A stretch of DNA of 64,000 bases from Tabrizicola sp. TH137. GTDB taxonomy: Bacteria; Pseudomonadota; Alphaproteobacteria; Rhodobacterales; Rhodobacteraceae. The DNA lies in assembly GCF_002855575.1 (NCBI RefSeq), contig NZ_PKRQ01000006.1, forward strand, positions 62,001 to 126,000, given 5' to 3'. Positions 1-8,289 of the stretch are shown piece by piece (the first letter of the stretch is position 1; each line of letters starts with the position of its first letter). Both the position numbers and the translations under genes were made by a program. The notes beneath the pieces were generated by a model. That model ran no database searches. It was not told the origin of the DNA and saw only the letters and a list, made by a program, of their open reading frames with translations.

Positions 1-1
1 C

Positions 2-913
2 GCCTCCCAGACCATGAAGGTCGGCGAACGCCTGGCCGAGGCCTTCCATGCCGCTGGCATCCCCGAAGATGTCTTCCAGAACGTCGTTCTCGACCACGCC
101 ACGACCGAGGCGCTCATCGCCGCCCGCTCCTTCGGCTTCGTCAACTTCACCGGCTCGGTGGGCGGCGGTGTGGCCATGGAAAAGGCCGCCGCAGGCACCT
201 TCACGCCGCTCGGCCTCGAACTCGGCGGCAAGGACCCCGGCTATGTCCGCCACGATGCCAATCTCGACGTGGCGGTGGACGTGCTGATGGATGGCGCGAT
301 GTACAATGCGGGCCAGTGCTGCTGCGGCATCGAACGGGTCTATGTCCACGAATCCCTCTTCGACGCCTTCGTCGAAAAATCCGTGGCATGGGTCGGCCAG
401 CTCAAACTCGGCAACCCCTTCGACGCCTCCACCACGCTCGGCCCGATGGCCAACAAGCGCTTCGCCGCCGTCCTCCGCGACCAGATCGCCGAAGCCGTCG
501 CCAAAGGCGCCAAGCCCCTGCTCGATCCCAAACACTTCACCGCCGATGACGGCGGCGCCTATCTCGCGCCCCAGATCCTCGTCAATGTCGATCACTCCAT
601 GCGCGTGATGACCGAGGAATCCTTCGGTCCCGTCGTCGGCATCATGAAGGTCAAGGATGACGAAGAGGCCGTCCGCCTGATGAACGACTCCCCCTATGGC
701 CTCACCGCCTCGGTCTGGACGCAGGATTACGAGACCGCGCAGGCCATCGGCCAGCGCATCGAAACCGGCACCGTCTTCATGAACCGCGCCGATTACCTCG
801 ACCCCGCGCTCTGCTGGACAGGGTGCAAGGACACGGGCCGTGGCGGCAGCCTCTCCTATCTCGGCTTCCACTCCGTGACCCGCCCGAAATCCTATCACCT
901 CAAGAAGGTCTGA
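2..913 (+). CDS. Aldehyde dehydrogenase, 5' end outside the window
   Basis: The reading frame is open from base 2 and the first visible codons are internal, so only the C-terminal 303 residues are present. They show the NAD(P)-aldehyde dehydrogenase core: the FTGSVGGG turn, the ELGGK motif with the general-base Glu, a GQCCCG segment with the catalytic cysteine, and the late EESFGPVVG motif. The enzyme should oxidise an aldehyde to its acid in the cytoplasm. An iron alcohol dehydrogenase starts 5 bp after the stop, so an alcohol-to-aldehyde-to-acid couple is a reasonable inference. The substrate cannot be read from the sequence. A guanidinobutyraldehyde/aminoaldehyde role would suit the aruHI-like genes 7 kb away but is speculative. 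Confidence 0.9.
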   Translation, partial: ASQTMKVGERLAEAFHAAGIPEDVFQNVVLDHATTEALIAARSFGFVNFTGSVGGGVAMEKAAAGTFTPLGLELGGKDPGYVRHDANLDVAVDVLMDGAMYNAGQCCCGIERVYVHESLFDAFVEKSVAWVGQLKLGNPFDASTTLGPMANKRFAAVLRDQIAEAVAKGAKPLLDPKHFTADDGGAYLAPQILVNVDHSMRVMTEESFGPVVGIMKVKDDEEAVRLMNDSPYGLTASVWTQDYETAQAIGQRIETGTVFMNRADYLDPALCWTGCKDTGRGGSLSYLGFHSVTRPKSYHLKKV

Positions 914-918
914 CCGAC

Positions 919-2079
919 ATGACCCACAACGTTCCCAACCGGAACTGGTCCTACCCCACCGCCATCAAATTCGGCGTGGGCCGCATTGCGGAACTGGCCG
1001 AACATTGCGCGGCGGCAGGGATCAAGAAACCCCTCTTCGTCACCGACAAGGCGCTCGCTTCCCTCCCGATCACGGCCGAGGCCGTGGCGGTCCTTTCCAA
1101 GGCCGGGCTGGGCACCGCCGTCTTCTCCGAGGTGGACCCCAACCCGAACGAAGGCAACATGGAAGCCGGCATCAAGGTCTATCTCGCCGGCAACCATGAC
1201 GGCGTGATCTGCTTCGGCGGTGGCTCGGCCCTCGACCTCGGCAAGATGATCGCCCTCATGGCGCATCAGCGCGCCGATCTCTCGGTCTGGGATCTCGAAG
1301 ATATCGACGACTGGTACACCCGCGCCGATGCCGCAAAGATCGCCCCCATCGTCGCCGTCCCCACCACCGCAGGCACCGGGTCCGAAGTGGGCCGCGCCGG
1401 GGTTCTCACGAACTCCGCCACCCACAAGAAGAAGATCATCTTCCACCCCAAGCTCATGCCCGCCGTCACCATCTGCGACCCGGCCCTGACCGTGGGAATG
1501 CCCAAGTTCATCACCGCAGGCACCGGCATGGATGCGCTGGCGCACTGCCTTGAGGCCTTCTGTTCCCCCTTCTACCACCCGATGTCCCAGGGCATCGCGC
1601 TGGAAGGGATGCGGCTCGTCTTCGAAAACCTGCCCACCGCCTATGGCGACCCCACCAACCTCGAGGCCCGCGCCCATATGATGTCCGCCGCCGCCATGGG
1701 GGCCGTGGCCTTCCAGAAAGGCCTGGGCGCGATCCACTCCCTCTCCCACCCCGTGGGCGCGGTTTACAACACCCATCACGGCACGACGAACGCGGTCGTG
1801 ATGCCCATGGTGCTGGATTTCAACCGCCCCGCGATTGAAGCCCGCATCGAAAAGGCCGCCGCCTATATCGGCATCAGTGGGGGTTTCGACGGCTTCCGCA
1901 AGGCGGTGATGGACCTTCGCGCCACGCTCAACATCCCGGCCAACCTGACCGCGATGGGGGTGGACCCCGCGCGTCTGGACGAGTTGACCGAGATGGCGCT
2001 GGAAGACCCGTCCTGCGGCGGCAACCCCATCCCGATGACGCGCGAGAACACCCGCGCGCTCTATCAGGCCTGCCTCTGA
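919..2079 (+). CDS. Iron-containing alcohol dehydrogenase
   Basis: A 386-residue group III alcohol dehydrogenase. The dinucleotide loop GGGSALD is at about residues 100-106. The four metal ligands sit at D205, H209, H273 and H287, matching the spacing of the FucO ligands. The start at 919 was chosen over an in-frame codon 96 bp upstream because that codon lies inside the preceding aldehyde dehydrogenase gene. The reaction is reversible oxidation of an alcohol with NAD(P). The gene is almost certainly cotranscribed with the aldehyde dehydrogenase upstream. A hairpin directly after the stop probably ends the transcript. Confidence 0.92.
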   Translation: MTHNVPNRNWSYPTAIKFGVGRIAELAEHCAAAGIKKPLFVTDKALASLPITAEAVAVLSKAGLGTAVFSEVDPNPNEGNMEAGIKVYLAGNHDGVICFGGGSALDLGKMIALMAHQRADLSVWDLEDIDDWYTRADAAKIAPIVAVPTTAGTGSEVGRAGVLTNSATHKKKIIFHPKLMPAVTICDPALTVGMPKFITAGTGMDALAHCLEAFCSPFYHPMSQGIALEGMRLVFENLPTAYGDPTNLEARAHMMSAAAMGAVAFQKGLGAIHSLSHPVGAVYNTHHGTTNAVVMPMVLDFNRPAIEARIEKAAAYIGISGGFDGFRKAVMDLRATLNIPANLTAMGVDPARLDELTEMALEDPSCGGNPIPMTRENTRALYQACL

Positions 2080-2083
2080 GGCG

Positions 2084-2112
2084 GGGGATGGGCCATAGGC
2101 CCATCCTATCCC
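2084..2112 (+). terminator. Hairpin after the alcohol dehydrogenase
   Basis: GGATGGGCC (2086-2094) and GGCCCATCC (2098-2106) form a perfect 9-bp stem with a 3-nt loop, extended by flanking G and C runs. It starts 7 bp after the stop codon. There is no long T tract. The same GATGGGC/GCCCATC type recurs at 48965, so it may be a repeat family used as a terminator. Confidence 0.55.
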
Positions 2113-2169
2113 CCTCATCGCAACCCATGGCGCGGGCCTCCCGGCCCGCCCCAAAACCCGGCCCGGCGC

Positions 2170-2221
2170 GCGCTCTGTGGCCACAGTTGTCTGCACAGTT
2201 TGCGGCACAGATTGCGGCACA
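2170..2221 (-). repeat. 12-bp periodic TGTGCCG element, copy A
   Basis: Read on the minus strand: TGTGCCGCAATC, TGTGCCGCAAAC, TGTGCAGACAAC, then TGTGGCCACAGAGCGC. The units are exactly 12 bp apart and the series ends in the 10-bp palindrome TGTGGCCACA. It lies in the 5' leader of the FAD oxidoreductase, 27 bp before its start codon. Related copies lie at 42197-42248, 56081-56134 and 56207-56258. Function unknown. Confidence 0.75.
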
Positions 2222-2247
2222 GTCGCCGCCCCGGTGAAAAGGACGCC

Positions 2248-3504
2248 ATGACCCTGCTGCGCCACAGCAACATTGCCATCATCGGCGGCGGCGTCATCGG
2301 TCTGGCCATCGCCGAACGTCTCGCCGCCGAAGGGCGCGACGTCACGCTGATCGACCCCAACCCGCCCGGTGAAACGATCAGCCAGAACGCCGCAAGCTAC
2401 GGAAATGCCGGGACAATCGCCGATTACGCCATCCTCCCCGTCGGCACGCCCGATGTGCTGAGAAACCTGCCCTCCCTCCTCTTCGACAAGAACTCCCCCC
2501 TCGCCATCCGCCGCGCCGCGCTGCCCGCGCTCCTGCCCTGGCTGATCCGCTTCGCCCTCCAGTCCCTCCCCGGCCCCGCCGAAAGGAACGCCCGCACCAT
2601 CGCCGCCCTGATGGCCGAGGCCTGCCCCGACTGGCTCGCCCTCGGCGCCCGTCTGGGCGGCGCCGAAATCCTGAAAAAACGTGGCTGCCTCTATGTTTAC
2701 GAGACCGCCACCGCCTTCCGCGCCGCCGAACGCGACATGGCCTTCCGCCGGTCGCTGGGCGTCACGGTGGACCTGATCGACCCCGCCACCCTGCGCCAGA
2801 TGGAACCCGCCCTGCCCGAGGTGGAGGGCGGCGCGGCCTTCTTCCCAAAGGCCGTTTTCCTCAATGATCCCGGCCGCATGATCGGCCTCCTCCGGGCCGA
2901 GGTCGCCGCCCGCGCCGAAACCGTCACCGCCAGGGTGGAAAGCCTTGAAAGACAGGGCGACGGCATCCTCCTCACCGGCCCCGGCCTGCGGCTCAAGGCC
3001 GCCCGCGTGGTCATCGCCGCAGGTGCCCATTCCCGCCGCCTTGCCGCCATGGCGGGCGACCGTGTACCCCTGGATACCGAACGCGGCTATCATGTCGAAT
3101 GGGACATGCCCACGCCCCCCGTCACCCGCCCCACCTGCCCCACCTCGCGCGGCTTCTACCTCTGCCCGATGCAGGGCCGCCTGCGCGTCGCGGGCACCGT
3201 GGAACTCGGCGGCCTGACCGCCCCCCCATCCCCCCACCGCATCGCGAAACTCGTTGAAGGCGCAGGACAAATCTTCCCCGACCTGCCCGCGCCCAGCCGC
3301 AACTGGATGGGCTTCCGCCCCTCCATGCCCGACAGCGTGCCAGTCATCGGCCCCTCCCGCGCGGGGGCCGAGGTGATCCACGCCTTCGGCCACGGCCATC
3401 TCGGCGTCTCGCTCGCCCCCGTCACCGCCCGCATCGTGGCCGACCTGATCGCGAACCGCGCGCCCCACATGGACCTCGCCCCCCTCTCGGCCACCCGCTT
3501 CTGA
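2248..3504 (+). CDS. FAD-dependent oxidoreductase, D-amino-acid dehydrogenase (DadA) type
   Basis: A 418-residue protein with an N-terminal FAD-binding Rossmann fold (IIGGGVIGLAIAERL near residues 11-25, followed by an acidic residue ending beta-2) and a C-terminal GFRPSMPDSVPVIG segment typical of the DAO/DadA family. Such enzymes oxidatively deaminate D-amino acids or secondary amines and pass electrons to FAD and the respiratory chain. Start 2248 was chosen because a GAAAAGGA ribosome site precedes it and the upstream in-frame extension runs through a repeat element. Its spacer from the alcohol dehydrogenase contains a hairpin and the 12-bp repeat, so it may be a separate transcript. The exact substrate is unknown. 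Confidence 0.85.
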   Translation: MTLLRHSNIAIIGGGVIGLAIAERLAAEGRDVTLIDPNPPGETISQNAASYGNAGTIADYAILPVGTPDVLRNLPSLLFDKNSPLAIRRAALPALLPWLIRFALQSLPGPAERNARTIAALMAEACPDWLALGARLGGAEILKKRGCLYVYETATAFRAAERDMAFRRSLGVTVDLIDPATLRQMEPALPEVEGGAAFFPKAVFLNDPGRMIGLLRAEVAARAETVTARVESLERQGDGILLTGPGLRLKAARVVIAAGAHSRRLAAMAGDRVPLDTERGYHVEWDMPTPPVTRPTCPTSRGFYLCPMQGRLRVAGTVELGGLTAPPSPHRIAKLVEGAGQIFPDLPAPSRNWMGFRPSMPDSVPVIGPSRAGAEVIHAFGHGHLGVSLAPVTARIVADLIANRAPHMDLAPLSATRF

Positions 3505-3604
3505 CGTCCGCCCTCTTCACCCTTCGTCAACCCGCCAAATGCAGGCTTGATTTCCACCCCGGGCCTGCGCCACTTGGCGCGGCAAGCGTGTTGGGAGTAA
3601 CGGC

Positions 3605-4612
3605 ATGGCAAACCGCGCGGCAAGACGCGCCCTCGTGACAGGTTCCGCAGGGTTCATCGGCTATCACCTCTGCCGCCGCCTTCTGGCCGACGGGTGGGAG
3701 GTGACCGGCCTCGACGCCATGACCTCCTATTACGATGTCACGCTCAAGGAACGCCGCCGCGCCCAGCTCCTGCAATCCCCCGGCTACCGCGATGTCGAGG
3801 GGGCGGTGGAAACTCCCGGTCTCGTGGCCGACCTCGCACAGGGGGCCGAGGTGATCGTCCATCTCGCCGCCCAGGCCGGCGTGCGCTATTCGATCGACCA
3901 CCCGCGCAGCTATGTCGAGGCCAACCTCATCGGCACCTACGAGGTGCTGGAGGCCGCCCGCGCCACGAAACCCGCCCATCTCCTGATCGCCTCCACCTCC
4001 TCCGTCTATGGCGCCAACGAGGTGATGCCCTATGCCGAGGTGCACAAGGCCGACCACCCCATGTCCTTCTATGCCGCGACAAAGAAGGCGGGCGAGGCGA
4101 TGGGTCATTCCTATGCCCATCTCTATGCAATCCCCACCACGATGTTCCGCTTCTTCACCGTCTACGGCCCCTGGGGCCGCCCCGACATGGCCTTGTTCAA
4201 ATTCGTTAAGGCCATTCTCGCGGGCGAGGCAATCGACATCTACAACCACGGCGACATGCGCCGTGATTTCACCTATGTCGATGATTTAATTGAAGGAATC
4301 TCGCGCCTCATCGACTGCGCCCCTGCCGCGTCGATGGGTCCGCTCGACAGCCTCTCCCCGGTCGCGCCCTTCCGGATCGTGAACATCGGCAATGGTTCGC
4401 CCGTCGGCCTGATGGACTTCGTCCAGGCGGTGGAAGAGGCGACCGGGCGCATCGCCGAAAAGAACCTCCTGCCCATGCAGCCCGGCGACGTGCCGGCCAC
4501 CTGGGCCGATGCCGGGCTGATCGAGGCGCTCACCGGCCCCCTGCCCCGCACCGACATTCGCGACGGCGTCCGCCGCTTCGTCGACTGGTACCGCGATTTC
4601 TACAGGGTGTAA
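3605..4612 (+). CDS. NAD-dependent sugar-nucleotide epimerase (UDP-glucuronate 4-epimerase type)
   Basis: A 335-residue extended short-chain dehydrogenase. The NAD motif [10 protein letters not shown] is near residues 14-23. The catalytic Ser-Tyr-Lys set appears as SSTSSVYG and YAATKK. The segment after beta-2, containing [13 protein letters not shown], is typical of UDP-glucuronate 4-epimerases such as those supplying galacturonate for surface polysaccharide. It is an isolated plus-strand gene between the FAD oxidoreductase and a convergent 2-hydroxyacid dehydrogenase. No glycosyltransferases are adjacent, so its polymer is unknown. The closely related UDP-glucose 4-epimerases cannot be wholly excluded. 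Confidence 0.85.
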   Translation: MANRAARRALVTGSAGFIGYHLCRRLLADGWEVTGLDAMTSYYDVTLKERRRAQLLQSPGYRDVEGAVETPGLVADLAQGAEVIVHLAAQAGVRYSIDHPRSYVEANLIGTYEVLEAARATKPAHLLIASTSSVYGANEVMPYAEVHKADHPMSFYAATKKAGEAMGHSYAHLYAIPTTMFRFFTVYGPWGRPDMALFKFVKAILAGEAIDIYNHGDMRRDFTYVDDLIEGISRLIDCAPAASMGPLDSLSPVAPFRIVNIGNGSPVGLMDFVQAVEEATGRIAEKNLLPMQPGDVPATWADAGLIEALTGPLPRTDIRDGVRRFVDWYRDFYRV

Positions 4613-4623
4613 GGCCGCACGCC

Positions 4624-5610
4624 TCACAGCATCGCGGGCACCACCTGATCCGGCGGGCGATGCCCGTCGGCAAAGGTCTTGATGTTGATGATGACCTTCT
4701 CGCCCATCTCGATCCGCCCTTCGATCGTGGCCGATCCCATATGCGGCAGCAGCACCACATTGGGCAATTCGCGCAGGCGCGGATTGATCTCCGCCCCCCG
4801 CTCATAGACATCCAGCCCCGCCCCCGCGATCTCGCCCGCCCGCAGCATCCGCGTCAGGGCATTCTCGTCGATCACCTCCCCGCGCGAGGTGTTCACGATC
4901 ACTGCCGAAGGTTTCAAAAGCTTCAACCGCCGCGCATTCATCAGATGATAGGTCGAAGGCGTATGCGGGCAGTTGATGGAAACCACGTCCATCCGGGCGA
5001 TCATCTGGTCAAGGCTCTCCCACCATGTCGCCTCCAGTTCCGCTTCCACCTCCGGGCGCAAGCGGCGGCGGTTGTGGTAATGGATCTGCATCCCGAAGGC
5101 CCGCGCCCGCCGTGCCACGGCCTGCCCGATCCGCCCCATCCCAAGGATGCCCAGCCGCTTACCCCCGATCCGCCCGCCCAGCAGGGCCATGGGCGACCAG
5201 CCCGGCCAGTCCCCGGACTGCATCATCGCCAGCCCCTCGGGGATACGCCGAGTCACGCCAAGGATCAGCGCCATGGTCATGTCGGCGGTATCCTCCGTCA
5301 CCACCCCCGGCGTGTTCGAAACGAGGATGCCCCGCTGCCGCGCCGTGGCCACGTCGATATGGTCCACGCCCGCGCCATAATTGGCGATCAGCTTCAGCCG
5401 GTCCCCCGCCTGCGCCAGAAGGCCCGCATCCACCACATCGGTGATCGTCGGCACCAGCACATCCGCCCGCCGCATCGCCTCGGCCAGTTCCTCGCGGCTC
5501 ATCGGGCTGTCCGGGTCCCGCAGGTCCACATCGAACAGTTCCTTCATCCGGGTCTCCACCGGCTCCGGCAACCGTCGCGTGACAACAACACTCAGCCGTC
5601 CTGCGGGCAT
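4624..5610 (-). CDS. D-isomer-specific 2-hydroxyacid dehydrogenase (glyoxylate/hydroxypyruvate reductase type)
   Basis: A 328-residue NAD(P)-dependent dehydrogenase. ANYGAGVDHID lies near residue 76, the nucleotide-binding LGILGMGRIGQAVARR near the middle, NTSRGEVIDE carries the substrate-binding Arg region, and a late LLPHMGSAT contains the catalytic His. The family reduces glyoxylate or hydroxypyruvate (glycerate dehydrogenase, GyaR-like). Start 5610 gives the usual family length; an upstream in-frame extension of 131 codons is low-complexity and overlaps the promoter area of the next gene. It converges with the epimerase with an 11-bp gap. Confidence 0.88.
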   Translation of the reverse strand: MPAGRLSVVVTRRLPEPVETRMKELFDVDLRDPDSPMSREELAEAMRRADVLVPTITDVVDAGLLAQAGDRLKLIANYGAGVDHIDVATARQRGILVSNTPGVVTEDTADMTMALILGVTRRIPEGLAMMQSGDWPGWSPMALLGGRIGGKRLGILGMGRIGQAVARRARAFGMQIHYHNRRRLRPEVEAELEATWWESLDQMIARMDVVSINCPHTPSTYHLMNARRLKLLKPSAVIVNTSRGEVIDENALTRMLRAGEIAGAGLDVYERGAEINPRLRELPNVVLLPHMGSATIEGRIEMGEKVIINIKTFADGHRPPDQVVPAML

Positions 5611-5789
5611 GGCGTGTCTCCCTGCACTTCCAAATCCGAATTCCTGGTGGCAAAGTGGCGGGAAGACGGGGCAGGCACAAGCCCCGGCAGAAGAGGGCAC
5701 CCCCGCAAAGGGGGGCAGGACGGCAGCAGAGCAGGCCTCGACAGACCGGAGAACCGGCGCGGGGTCGGCAAAACGACAGGCGGAACGAC

Positions 5790-6479
5790 ATGGCGATTTC
5801 GGCACGTATGGCCCTTGCGGGCGCGCTGGTCTGGGCGGCAGGCATCGGCCTGGCGCAGGAAGGCGTGCGTCCCATGCCGCGCCCCGACAGCCTGCAACCC
5901 GCCGCCGCAGCCCCGGCGGAAACCCCCGCCGCCACCCCCGCCGCCGCCCCTGCGGCAGCAGAAACCCCCGCCCCGTCCCTCGCCGCCCCCGCAGGCCCGG
6001 CACCCGCCACCACCGCGACAGCCACGCGCCCCCAGGTCGTCCGCGACCCCAATCGCGGTTCGGTCACCAACCTGCCCCTGCCCCGCTTCGTCAGCCTCAA
6101 GGGCAATGAAGGCAATGCCCGCCGCGGCCCCGGCCTGACCCATCGCATCGACTGGGTCTTCACCCGCTCCGGCATGCCGCTCAAGATCACGGCCGAATAC
6201 GAACACTGGCGCCGCGTCGAAGATGCCGAAGGCGTCGGCGGCTGGGTCCATTACGCCCTTCTCTCCGGCGTCCGCTCCGTTCTGGTGGCCGAAGACCTGG
6301 CCGAGTTCCACGCCCGCCCGCAGGACGAATCGGAGGTGCTGTTCAAGGCCGAACGAAATGTCGTCGGCTGGGTGCAGGAATGCCGGTCCGACTGGTGCCG
6401 CATCTCGGTCGATGGGGATCGCGGATGGGTGCATGTTTCCGCGCTCTGGGGCGTCCAGCCCGGCGAGATCATCGAATAA
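5790..6479 (+). CDS. Secreted SH3-domain protein
   Basis: A 229-residue protein with an N-terminal signal peptide (hydrophobic stretch in residues 3-22 ending at ALA/GLAQ-like positions), a Pro/Ala linker of about 50 residues, and then two bacterial SH3-like repeats in the C-terminal half. The motifs GNARRGPGLTHRIDW and GWVQECRSDWCRI are typical of periplasmic SH3 proteins annotated as DUF1058. Such domains usually bind cell-wall peptides. The gene is divergent from the 2-hydroxyacid dehydrogenase with about 180 bp between starts. Start 5790 is chosen because it places the signal peptide at the N-terminus. Specific role unknown. Confidence 0.8.
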   Translation: MAISARMALAGALVWAAGIGLAQEGVRPMPRPDSLQPAAAAPAETPAATPAAAPAAAETPAPSLAAPAGPAPATTATATRPQVVRDPNRGSVTNLPLPRFVSLKGNEGNARRGPGLTHRIDWVFTRSGMPLKITAEYEHWRRVEDAEGVGGWVHYALLSGVRSVLVAEDLAEFHARPQDESEVLFKAERNVVGWVQECRSDWCRISVDGDRGWVHVSALWGVQPGEIIE

Positions 6480-6560
6480 ACCCCGCTGCGAGTCGCTTTC
6501 GCTTGATCGCAGCCCCCCCGCTGCGCTAGCCCCGCCTCACCCGCCCTGAGGGAGGCTCCC

Positions 6561-7508
6561 ATGTCCCTACCGCAATCCGTGCGCATGAACATGTCGGCAG
6601 GGCTCGCCTCCGTCGTCGTCGCCGCCCTGCTCGTGGGCCTGAAGCTCTGGGCGCTCGGCGCAACCGGCGCGCTCTCCATCGCCGCCTCTCTCGCCGACAG
6701 CGCGATGGACCTGATGGTCAGCCTCGGCGCCATGGCGGCCATCTTCTACGCCGCCAAACCCGCCGACGAGGATCACGCCTTCGGCCATTCCTCCGCCGAA
6801 GACCTCGCCGCCCTCGGACAGGCCATCTTCATCATCATCGCCGCCGGCGTCATCGCCTGGGGCGCCGCCGCGCGGCTGGTGGCCGACGAACCCGTCGCGC
6901 TCGCCTCCGAAGGGCTCGGCATGGTGGCGATGGTGGTTTCCATCCTCCTGACGCTGGGCCTCGTCTGGTGGCAGGGCCGCGTCGCCCGCCGCACCGGCAG
7001 CCGCGTCATCGCCGCCGACCGCCTGCATTACCTCGGCGACCTCCTGCCCAATATCGGCGCCATCGCCTCGCTCTGGGCCTCGTCCCGCTTCGGCCTCGCC
7101 TCCATCGATTCCGTCGTGGCCCTTGGCGCGGCGGCGATGCTCGCCCTCGGCGCAATCAAGATCGGCAAAGGCGCCTTCGACGCGCTGATGGATCGCCGCG
7201 CCGATCCCGCCATCGTGGCAGGCATCGGCCGCATCGCCGCCGACTGGCCGGGGGTGCGCGGCTATCACGACCTCAAGACCCGCACCGCAGGCAGCCGCGT
7301 CTTCGTCAACATCCACATCGAACTGGACGGCGACCAGACGCTGCGCGAAGCCCATGCCATCGGGGCCAGCCTGCGGCGCAAGATCCTGGAAACCTACCCG
7401 CAGGCCGATGTGATCGTGCACAAGGACGTGGCCCGCAATCCGGATGAAACCGGCCCCTCCGGCGGCAAGGCCTCCCACAAGGGGAGCGGCCAGACCCGCC
7501 CGCATTGA
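6561..7508 (+). CDS. Cation diffusion facilitator (FieF/zinc-iron efflux type)
   Basis: A 315-residue inner-membrane metal/proton antiporter. The transport-site aspartates appear as D46 and D50 (DSAMD) in TM2. The partner HxxxD appears in TM5 (RLHYLGD), so the tetrahedral site is complete. DEDHAFGH between TM2 and TM3 matches the interfacial metal site of FieF. A C-terminal cytoplasmic domain of about 90 residues follows. GGGAGG-like bases 6-12 nt upstream support the start. It stands alone, with TetR-family genes starting 116 bp downstream; I see no metal-responsive regulator. Confidence 0.9.
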   Translation: MSLPQSVRMNMSAGLASVVVAALLVGLKLWALGATGALSIAASLADSAMDLMVSLGAMAAIFYAAKPADEDHAFGHSSAEDLAALGQAIFIIIAAGVIAWGAAARLVADEPVALASEGLGMVAMVVSILLTLGLVWWQGRVARRTGSRVIAADRLHYLGDLLPNIGAIASLWASSRFGLASIDSVVALGAAAMLALGAIKIGKGAFDALMDRRADPAIVAGIGRIAADWPGVRGYHDLKTRTAGSRVFVNIHIELDGDQTLREAHAIGASLRRKILETYPQADVIVHKDVARNPDETGPSGGKASHKGSGQTRPH

Positions 7509-7590
7509 AACCGCTTTCAATCCTCGCTCTCGGGCCCGGACTGTGGCATCCTGAAGCTGCGCGCCCTTGCCAAGTATCGAGTCGGAATTT

Positions 7591-7610
7591 ATTATCCAAC
7601 TGTATAATTG
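7591..7610 (+). promoter_or_regulatory. Promoter/operator candidate before the TetR gene
   Basis: TATAAT lies at 7603-7608 in an otherwise GC-rich spacer. It is part of an inverted repeat, ATTAT (7591-7595) and ATAAT (7604-7608). No good -35 box is seen. The overlap of a -10-like box with a dyad just before a TetR regulator suggests autoregulation. Confidence 0.4.
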
Positions 7611-7623
7611 CAAAGGTCCCGCC

Positions 7624-8289
7624 ATGGACTCTCCAGCCCTGCGCCGTCCCTATCGCCGCGAAGGCGAAGAGAAACGCCGCGACGACCTGATCGCCGCCGC
7701 CATGACACTCGTCGCCGAAGGCGGCCCCGAGGCGGCCACCGTCCGCGCCATCGCCGCCCGCGCCGGGGTCACGCCCGGCCTCATCCGCCACTACTTCCAG
7801 TCCAAGGAAGAGCTCACCCACGCCGCCTACCGCCAGGTGATGGAGGCGATGACGGCCGAAGCGATCCGCGCCTGCGACGCGGCCCCCGCCGACGATCCCG
7901 TCGCCCGCCTCGCCGCCTTCGTCGCCGCCAGCTTCCGCCCCCCCGTGATGACGCCGCTCATCGTGGGCGTCTGGGCAGGCTACATGCATCTGGGCCGCAA
8001 CGACCCGGTCATGCATGAAATCCACGAAAGCACCTATCTCGGCTACCGCGATCAGCTTCAGCATCTCATCGCCGCCCTTCCCCGCCCTGCCGACCCCGCC
8101 CGCGACCGGCGCGAGGCCATCGCCTGCAACGCCCTGATCGACGGACTCTGGCTCGAAGGCGGCTCCCTGCCCGACGGCTTCGCCCCGGGCGAGGTGATGC
8201 GCATCGCGCTTGACGGCGTGGCCACCCTGCTCGGCATCCGCTTCCCCGCCGATGCCTATCCCGCCCCCTCTCCAGGAAAGACAGACTGA
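7624..8289 (+). CDS. TetR/AcrR-family regulator, BetI-like
   Basis: A 221-residue repressor-type protein. The N-terminal helix-turn-helix covers about residues 17-63, with TVRAIAARAGVTPGLIRHYFQSKEEL as recognition region. The C-terminal ligand domain contains the NALIDGLWLEG segment seen in BetI-type regulators. Its stop codon is immediately followed by the ATG of the AruH-like transaminase, and that gene overlaps the decarboxylase, so regulator and two enzymes form one transcript. It probably controls this operon in response to an amino acid or amine. An upstream in-frame start would translate through the promoter candidate, so 7624 is preferred. Confidence 0.88.
   Translation: MDSPALRRPYRREGEEKRRDDLIAAAMTLVAEGGPEAATVRAIAARAGVTPGLIRHYFQSKEELTHAAYRQVMEAMTAEAIRACDAAPADDPVARLAAFVAASFRPPVMTPLIVGVWAGYMHLGRNDPVMHEIHESTYLGYRDQLQHLIAALPRPADPARDRREAIACNALIDGLWLEGGSLPDGFAPGEVMRIALDGVATLLGIRFPADAYPAPSPGKTD

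Noticed and set aside
823-918. Longer N-terminus for the alcohol dehydrogenase
   Set aside because: The extension overlaps the end of the aldehyde dehydrogenase gene in another frame and lacks family similarity.
895-3468. An 857-codon open frame on the minus strand opposite the alcohol dehydrogenase and FAD oxidoreductase
   Set aside because: It is antisense to two clear genes, is Gly/Ala/His-rich and has no recognisable motifs; such long shadow frames are expected at this G+C content.
4660-6138. A 492-codon plus-strand frame opposite the 2-hydroxyacid dehydrogenase
   Set aside because: Its Pro/His/Arg-rich composition and antisense position to a conserved enzyme show it is not coding.
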